Shown here piece after piece: positions 18,281-22,488 of a DNA stretch of 22,488 nucleotides. Positions within the stretch are counted from its first letter, which is position 1, and each line of letters starts with the position of its first letter. Origin of the DNA: a virus; the IMG/VR virus record IMGVR_UViG_3300020442_002767, positions 1 to 22,488 of that record; one strand, written 5' to 3'. The position numbers and the translations under genes are program-made. The notes under the pieces were generated by a model, which saw nothing but the letters and a program-made list of their open reading frames with translations, was not told the DNA's origin and ran no database searches.

Positions 18281-19372
18281 ATGAGTAGAGTAGAAGCAGA
18301 TAATTTTTATAGTGCTGGTTCAGCGTCAACGGGTGCTATAGGACTTCCTAAAGGTCAGGAAAATGAAAAACCCGTAAGTAATTTACCCCAAGCTGGTCTT
18401 CGTTACAGTGAGACCACTGGAGGAATTGAGTTATATGCAGGTGGTGCGTGGTCTAGTTTCGGTACTGGAGGTGCTGATGGATCTACTTCTGCCTCTGCAT
18501 TTGGATATTTACATGAAGTAGAAGGTCTTTATACTGGCACTCAGAATTTATGGACTACTGCTGGTGGACAAGTTGCTCCATTCCAGATTAGTGTAAATTT
18601 TGATGTTGTTGGTGGACCTTGGTATGAAGCTTCTTTTGCATTCCCAGATGGTATTACTAGTGGTGGTATGAATAATGATATGTGTCATGTCACCAACAAT
18701 TCTACAAATGATGGATTCAAGGGTGCATATAATGAAAATGTAAATGTTGGATATGGACCACAAAACTTTCCTTCTTTGTATGGGCACAGTGTTACTGCTA
18801 CCCAAGGTGAGGGTATTACGGTAACAGGAGAAGTAACAACAGGATCTTCTGGTGGTACTACAAGTGTTAGAAGTATTAATTACTACAACCACGCAACTCA
18901 GTCCAATTTCTCATCCGCACAATTAAATGCATTAAGAAACATTATTAGTAAGTTGTGTCCAGCAACTCCTTTTGTTGGTTCTGATTATGATTCTGATGGT
19001 AATCAGCAAACTCAAATTGGTTGGGAAAGACCGTGGGATCGTTATGCTGAAGGTGGAACTGGGTATGCACATATTGTGTATATCCGCGATGTAGATGGAA
19101 ATACACAAATGGCATGTGTGGGGCAATCAGATCCATCAAATAATGGACAAGCATATCTTTGGACAGAAAATACATTCCAAAGAGTTAGAAATTATATTGA
19201 TGGTGAGGAAGCTGGTGTTGGTGCTGAACCATATGGTTTGTTAAATAGTAAAATGATTCTACCAGCACAGTGGTTCGGTTATACTGGATCTGGAGGAGGT
19301 GCTGCTTTTGGCGCTTACTACAATTCAAATATTGGTAGAAAAAACAACAGAGTAGTATTTTTATTCAAATAA
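18281..19372 (+). CDS. Tail-fibre adhesin paralogue 2
   Basis: A 363-aa protein starting 5 bases after paralogue 1. It has the same plan: fibre module with GLRYSETTGGIELYAGGAW, then GLYTGTQNLWTTAGGQVAPFQ and GGPWYEASF, then INYYNHATQSNFSSAQLNAL with DSDGN, and a C-terminal GYTGSGGGAAFGAYYNSNIG and NNRVVFLFK. The TTAxRP signature of paralogues 1 and 3 is replaced by GQENEKP. The middle (about residues 130-195), between GGPWY and YYNHAT, differs clearly from the other two and carries an insert with GEGITVTGEVTTGSSGG. Conserved ends with a variable middle are what one expects for adhesins that specialise in different surface ligands. Function is inferred from the fibre module and context. Confidence 0.7.
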   Translation: MSRVEADNFYSAGSASTGAIGLPKGQENEKPVSNLPQAGLRYSETTGGIELYAGGAWSSFGTGGADGSTSASAFGYLHEVEGLYTGTQNLWTTAGGQVAPFQISVNFDVVGGPWYEASFAFPDGITSGGMNNDMCHVTNNSTNDGFKGAYNENVNVGYGPQNFPSLYGHSVTATQGEGITVTGEVTTGSSGGTTSVRSINYYNHATQSNFSSAQLNALRNIISKLCPATPFVGSDYDSDGNQQTQIGWERPWDRYAEGGTGYAHIVYIRDVDGNTQMACVGQSDPSNNGQAYLWTENTFQRVRNYIDGEEAGVGAEPYGLLNSKMILPAQWFGYTGSGGGAAFGAYYNSNIGRKNNRVVFLFK

Positions 19373-19376
19373 AGTC

Positions 19377-20465
19377 ATGAGCACAGTACAAGCTAATCTC
19401 TTTGTAACGGTAGGTGGCGACACTGGAGCCATGAAACTTCCTGTTGGAACCACGGCAGAGAGACCACAAACACCACAAGATGGTTATTTTAGATTTAATA
19501 CAGAAGACAAGGCACTGGAATATTATGCCAGTAACCAATGGAAACAAATTGCTGGAACTAAAAAAGGAAGTAATCCCACATCAGCATTTGATAGTTTAAG
19601 TGAAGTTGCTGGAGCTTATACAGGAAAACAAGTTCTGTGGACTACAGCAGGTCAAGGAAGTAACATCATGCCGTTCAAAGTCTTGGTTGACTTTGATGCT
19701 ACTGGTGGTCCTTGGTATGTAATTACTCCACAAAATTATCCTGGTGGAACAGGAAACTCCAAATATGTGTTTGGTGGTGCTGGATATAACATGTCAGATA
19801 ATGACATCATGAAGCAATCATATACACAAAATGTAGACATTGGTTTAGGTCAAGGATCACAAAATGTCAGATCTCTTTTTGGACTTACTGATAACGCAAA
19901 CTATGGTCAATTAGAAACTAGTGTCAGTGGATCTTATGCTCCGTCTGATAATAGTAGTAACATGTATGCATGGTATCCATATTTTTATTATAACCACGCT
20001 ACATGCAGTCATTTTGCCGATGATCAGATAAGAGCAATTGCATCATCAATTTCTGTTCTATCATCAGAAACTCCATGGATTGGTGTTGATTCTGACTCAG
20101 ATAGAAATAGTTCTGGTAACTCTAATACTTCATGGAATTCTTATAATACCAGTGGTCTTAGCAATGGACACACCACTTGGGTTAGAGATATAAATGGCAA
20201 TATTCAAAGAATGATGAATGCCTTCTCTAATAATAATGAATCTTGCGTTTATGTTTGGACAAGAACTACTTTTTCTAGGTATAATACTGGTGGTGGATTT
20301 AATAATTCAAACGGATCTCCATCAGGATTACTCACAGATGCGATGATTCTACCAATTTTCCACAAATATTATACAGGATCTGGTGGTGGTTCTGGATTCG
20401 GACCTTATTTTAACCCATCTATTAATAACAGAATTAACGGATATACTTATCTACTTGTAAAATAA
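19377..20465 (+). CDS. Tail-fibre adhesin paralogue 3
   Basis: A 362-aa protein starting 4 bases after paralogue 2. Its fibre module is KLPVGTTAERPQTPQDGYFRFNTEDKALEYYASNQW. Then follow AYTGKQVLWTTAGQ...PFKVLVDFDATGGPWYV, FYYNHATCSHFADDQI with LSSETP and DSDRN, and the end YYTGSGGGSGFGPYFNPSIN with NNRINGYTYLLVK. Compared with its sisters it has a Ser/Asn-rich middle (about 165-200). All three lack a signal peptide or membrane segment, as expected for virion proteins. It is followed after one base by the first oxygenase gene. The three could form separate homotrimers or a mixed fibre tip; the sequence does not decide. Confidence 0.7.
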   Translation: MSTVQANLFVTVGGDTGAMKLPVGTTAERPQTPQDGYFRFNTEDKALEYYASNQWKQIAGTKKGSNPTSAFDSLSEVAGAYTGKQVLWTTAGQGSNIMPFKVLVDFDATGGPWYVITPQNYPGGTGNSKYVFGGAGYNMSDNDIMKQSYTQNVDIGLGQGSQNVRSLFGLTDNANYGQLETSVSGSYAPSDNSSNMYAWYPYFYYNHATCSHFADDQIRAIASSISVLSSETPWIGVDSDSDRNSSGNSNTSWNSYNTSGLSNGHTTWVRDINGNIQRMMNAFSNNNESCVYVWTRTTFSRYNTGGGFNNSNGSPSGLLTDAMILPIFHKYYTGSGGGSGFGPYFNPSINNRINGYTYLLVK

Positions 20466-20466
20466 T

Positions 20467-21027
20467 ATGAATGAACCTGTTGAATTTGGTGATGTTTTAC
20501 CAAAAGATTTATTTGATGAAATTGGGGAAGAATTATTTAAGAAAGGTTGGAGACTATCAAACAAATCTGCGAAGGGAACAAAAAGATTCTGGACGCAGCA
20601 TCAAGTAGATAATCCAATTTTCAATAGAGCTGGAAATATTGTATTAGAAAAAGTAAAAGAATATACTGACGAAAGTATTAAGTTAGTTAGAATTCACTGC
20701 AACGGACAAACAACAGGTCAAGATGGCGCTGCTCATGTTGATTTTTGGACAGATAACGTTTGGACTTTTATTTTATTCACCAATAAGTTTTGGGATGTTA
20801 GGTTAGGCGGTGGATTCAATGTTATAAATCCAGAAATAAAAAAACATCAATACTATCACTATGCATCTAATTGGGGTGTGTTGATTCCATCTAAATGGAT
20901 GCATTGGGGCGATCCTCCAAACTCCCATACTGATGAATTGAGAACTTCAGTTGCTTTTTCCTTTGCAACTGCCGATCAATATGATATCATTAGAGAGAAA
21001 GCAATTGAAAGTGAACCATCTAAATGA
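20467..21027 (+). CDS. 2-oxoglutarate/Fe(II) oxygenase 1
   Basis: A 186-aa double-stranded beta-helix oxygenase of the Fe(II)/2-oxoglutarate family. His90-x-Asp92 (AHVDFW) and a distal His146 (KWMHWGD) would hold iron. Arg159 (ELRTSVAFSF) would hold the 2-oxoglutarate carboxylate, 13 residues after the distal His. The order and spacing fit the small phage and prolyl-hydroxylase-like oxygenases, and the length is typical. Such enzymes hydroxylate proteins, nucleic acids or small molecules; the substrate here cannot be read. The gene follows the third adhesin after one base and overlaps the next gene by 4 bases (ATGA). It would be made from the same late message as the adhesins. Confidence 0.8.
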   Translation: MNEPVEFGDVLPKDLFDEIGEELFKKGWRLSNKSAKGTKRFWTQHQVDNPIFNRAGNIVLEKVKEYTDESIKLVRIHCNGQTTGQDGAAHVDFWTDNVWTFILFTNKFWDVRLGGGFNVINPEIKKHQYYHYASNWGVLIPSKWMHWGDPPNSHTDELRTSVAFSFATADQYDIIREKAIESEPSK

Positions 21028-21539
21028 TTTACAATCTAAGTAATCCTGTTACTGTAGATTATAAACAATTTAAAAACATTGTAACCTCACCAGATTTTCC
21101 GTGGTTGTACAGTAAGACTACGAACATTGATTGTGGGGAAGATGATTGTGAATTGTTTTGCCACCCTTTACTACAAAGACCAGGGCCAGGGTCAAGATTT
21201 ACAAAACAGTGTAGCAACTATACAGATTTAGCTGTGCATGTTGCTGAACAAATTTTAAGTTACAATAAAGTTGGGTTTGAAACGTTTTATCGTATGGCAG
21301 TCAACTTTACATATAACACTAAAGTTGGAAGTCCAAAACACGAAGATCATCCATTCCCACACAAAAATTTATTAGTATACCTCAGTTCTTTTAAAGATGG
21401 TTCTACTGTAGTATGTGATGAAGATGAAATATATAAATCAAAACCAGTAGAAGACTTGCCAATTGTTTTTGCTGGACCACATTACAATGAACCACCATCG
21501 TCTGGAAACAGAATTGTTCTTATCGCAACTTTTATATAA
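21024..21539 (+). CDS. 2-oxoglutarate/Fe(II) oxygenase 2
   Basis: A 171-aa protein with the full motif set: His106-x-Asp108 (PKHEDHPFPHKNLLVYL), distal His153 (AGPHYNEPP) and Arg163 (GNRIVLIATF), exactly 10 residues after the distal His. The strand after HxD (KNLLVYLSSF...GSTVV) and the closing RIVLIATFI are typical of the double-stranded beta-helix fold. Several Cys residues (DCGEDDCELFC at about 37-47) are unusual for the family and could be a small metal or disulfide site. It overlaps oxygenase 1 by ATGA, and oxygenase 3 begins directly after its stop. It resembles its neighbours only in the motif positions, so it is not a recent duplicate. Enzyme class is well supported; the substrate is unknown. 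Confidence 0.8.
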   Translation: MIYNLSNPVTVDYKQFKNIVTSPDFPWLYSKTTNIDCGEDDCELFCHPLLQRPGPGSRFTKQCSNYTDLAVHVAEQILSYNKVGFETFYRMAVNFTYNTKVGSPKHEDHPFPHKNLLVYLSSFKDGSTVVCDEDEIYKSKPVEDLPIVFAGPHYNEPPSSGNRIVLIATFI

Positions 21540-22067
21540 ATGACTATTGAAATTATTGATGATGCTTTAGCGCCAATGGAGATGGCTGCAATAGAAGGTC
21601 ATCTAATGGGACAAGACATTCTTTGGAACTGGAATGAAAATATTGTTGCCGAAGAATTGAGAGAGTGTGATAAAAAATATGATCAACAAATGACACATTT
21701 GTTTTATATGAATCCCACATTTATGTCTCCAGATTATAGATGTTTGGAACCTCTTTTCTATAAGTTAAATGCTAGTGTTATGGTTCGGGTCAAAGCTAAC
21801 CTAACATTTTGCACAGAAAAAAATATTCTTACAGGATGGCACACTGATGTAATTGAATCTTGGGGGAAAGAACATAAAACAAAAACAGCAATTTATTATG
21901 TAAATGACACTAATGGATACACTATGATTAGAGATGATGATGGTGTAGAAACTAAAGTAGAAGGTAATAAAAACAGACTAGTTATTTTCCCGTCGCACTT
22001 TAAACACGCAGGTGTTACTTGCACTTCTCCAAGGAAGAGAGTTGTAGTTAACATAAATTACCTATAA
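21540..22067 (+). CDS. 2-oxoglutarate/Fe(II) oxygenase 3
   Basis: A 175-aa protein with His101-x-Asp103 (GWHTDV), distal His156 (HFKHAGV) and Arg167 (RKRVVVNINYL), 11 residues after the distal His. KTAIYYVNDTNGYTMI...NRLVIFPSHFKHAG is the classic strand order of prolyl-4-hydroxylase-like phage enzymes (AIYYxN..GxT...P..G.xxxFxxxxxHxG). The N-terminus MTIEIIDDALAPMEMAAIEGHL is the usual opening of this group. The start codon follows the stop of oxygenase 2 with no gap. It is the last gene of the adhesin/oxygenase unit; a promoter-like box overlaps its stop codon. Substrate unknown; protein side chains or glycans on the virion or host surface are possibilities. Confidence 0.85.
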   Translation: MTIEIIDDALAPMEMAAIEGHLMGQDILWNWNENIVAEELRECDKKYDQQMTHLFYMNPTFMSPDYRCLEPLFYKLNASVMVRVKANLTFCTEKNILTGWHTDVIESWGKEHKTKTAIYYVNDTNGYTMIRDDDGVETKVEGNKNRLVIFPSHFKHAGVTCTSPRKRVVVNINYL

Positions 22068-22073
22068 TAAATA
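22066..22073 (+). promoter_or_regulatory. Late-promoter-like box AATAAATA before the small coiled-coil gene
   Basis: One mismatch to TATAAATA. It overlaps the stop codon of oxygenase 3 and lies 27 bases before the ATG at 22101, a geometry close to that of the exact box at 17137. Confidence 0.6.
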
Positions 22074-22100
22074 ATACACACACCATTTACTGTGATAACT

Positions 22101-22298
22101 ATGGACCCAGCAGCACTAAAGAAAAATTTTGAGGAGCAAATTGCCACCACAGAAAAGCAAATTGCAGAACTAGAAGAAAATCTCAAGAAAGCAAACGAGT
22201 ATAAGATTAAACTACAAGGTGGTCTTGAAACTCTAGGACTACTAGAAGGCGAAGGAGCAGCACCAGAAGGCGAACCCGAAGCTCCAGCAGCTGAATAA
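22101..22298 (+). CDS. Small coiled-coil protein with acidic Ala/Pro/Glu tail
   Basis: A 65-aa protein, MDPAALKKNFEEQIATTEKQ and so on. Residues about 6-42 have regular heptads (FEEQIATTEKQIAELEENLKKANEYKIKLQ) and form a long coiled coil. The last 15 residues are rich in Glu, Ala, Pro and Gly. A GTG at 22092 would add three residues, but the ATG gives the natural start. No clear Shine-Dalgarno precedes either. The gene has its own promoter-like box and is followed by a strong terminator, so it is probably made alone and in quantity. Small coiled-coil proteins like this are common next to neck genes in T4-like cyanophages, but the function is unknown to me. A scaffold, chaperone or minor virion part is possible. 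Confidence 0.75.
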   Translation: MDPAALKKNFEEQIATTEKQIAELEENLKKANEYKIKLQGGLETLGLLEGEGAAPEGEPEAPAAE

Positions 22299-22301
22299 AT
22301 A
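22294..22301 (+). promoter_or_regulatory. Promoter-like box AATAAATA overlapping the stop of the small gene
   Basis: One mismatch to TATAAATA and 47 bases before the neck gene. If used, transcription would start within the left arm of the terminator at 22304-22341, so most of the hairpin would still be made. It is a weaker candidate for the neck operon than the box at 22316. Confidence 0.35.
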
Positions 22302-22303
22302 CT

Positions 22304-22341
22304 AAATCCCTTCTTCCTAAATAGGTAAGAAGGGATTTTTT
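22304..22341 (+). terminator. Strong rho-independent-type terminator
   Basis: A 12-base perfect stem, AAATCCCTTCTT (22304-22315) with AAGAAGGGATTT (22327-22338), has an 11-base loop CCTAAATAGGT and a run of six T (22336-22341) on the 3' side. It ends the small coiled-coil gene's message just 7 bases before the next ATG. Confidence 0.9.
22316..22323 (+). promoter_or_regulatory. Late-promoter-like box CCTAAATA in the terminator loop
   Basis: CTAAATA, the same heptamer as at 6518-6524, lies exactly in the loop of the terminator and 25 bases before the neck gene ATG at 22349. This spacing matches that at 17137 and 22066 (24-27 bases). A start at about 22330 would keep only part of the right arm, so the new message could not form the hairpin. 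Confidence 0.5.
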
Positions 22342-22348
22342 GTGTGTA

Positions 22349-22488
22349 ATGGCATCTCCAAGTTCTAGAGCTGAACTCATCACATATTGCAAGAGGCAAC
22401 TTGGCGAACCCGTGTTGCAAGTTAACATTGATGACGAACAGGTCAACAACGTAATAGACGACACGTTTCAGTTCTTCCAGGAGAACTG
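22349..22488 (+). CDS. 13: Neck protein, gp13-like, 5' end only
   Basis: The frame begins MASPSSRAELITYCKRQLGE and runs to the end of the window (46 complete codons). The pattern SRxELxxYCxRxLGxPVLxxNxDDxQxxxxxDDxxxFFQE is that of the neck/head-completion protein gp13 of T4-like cyanophages, as I recall it. In T4, genes 13 and 14 follow the baseplate, short-fibre and fibritin genes, and this gene likewise follows the fibre cluster. gp13 sits at the head-tail joint with gp14. The ATG lies 7 bases after the terminator T-run. No strong Shine-Dalgarno is seen; the sequence before the start is TTTTTTGTGTGTA. Only the N-terminus is seen, so the assignment is moderate. Confidence 0.6.
   Translation, partial: MASPSSRAELITYCKRQLGEPVLQVNIDDEQVNNVIDDTFQFFQEN

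Noticed and set aside
22092-22298. GTG start for the small coiled-coil gene
   Set aside because: It adds only three residues, with no better ribosome site; ATG at 22101 gives the natural MDPAAL start.

Overview
The window is a stretch of a marine T4-like myovirus genome, most likely a cyanophage infecting Synechococcus or Prochlorococcus. All genes are on the + strand and packed with almost no gaps, the DNA is AT-rich, and the T4-type late promoter box (TATAAATA and close variants) appears in the few real gaps. The products are giant virion fibre or baseplate proteins of the kind found between the baseplate-wedge genes and the neck genes (13, 14) of T4-like cyanophages. The last, cut-off gene looks like the gene 13 neck protein, which fits the T4 order of fibre and baseplate genes followed by gene 13. 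Host and phage identity are inferred from gene style, not from a search.

Layout: (1) 1-6515 holds the 3' end of a large structural protein, a 71-aa coiled-coil protein, a 1,396-aa mosaic fibre-like protein containing a cupredoxin-like domain, and a 166-aa protein of unknown function. (2) 6561-17141 is one 3,526-aa structural protein that fills almost half of the window. It has an N-terminal GSGY-type segment, the start of a beta-helix-like domain, a duplicated alpha-helical segment, an array of about 86-residue beta repeats running into 18-residue HTFVSA repeats, what looks like the rest of the beta-helix, and a tail-fibre-like C-terminal third with LDG motifs. (3) 17169-20465 holds three consecutive paralogous fibre/adhesin genes of 362-368 aa. 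(4) 20467-22067 holds three consecutive, mutually divergent 2-oxoglutarate/Fe(II) oxygenases, each with a visible HxD...H...R set. (5) 22101-22298 is a 66-codon coiled-coil protein with its own promoter-like box and a strong terminator. (6) From 22349 the gp13-like neck gene starts and leaves the window.

Promoter-like boxes at 6517, 17137, 22066, 22294 and 22316 divide the region into late transcription units: the giant gene alone, the three adhesins together with the three oxygenases, the small coiled-coil gene alone, and the neck operon. The adhesins and oxygenases would therefore be made together, which suggests (but does not prove) that the oxygenases act on virion proteins or on the host surface at the time of assembly. 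The most interesting points are the adhesin/oxygenase cassette, a cupredoxin-like domain with a full type-1 copper ligand set split by an inserted copy of a neighbouring module, and a promoter-like box in the loop of the terminator before the neck gene.
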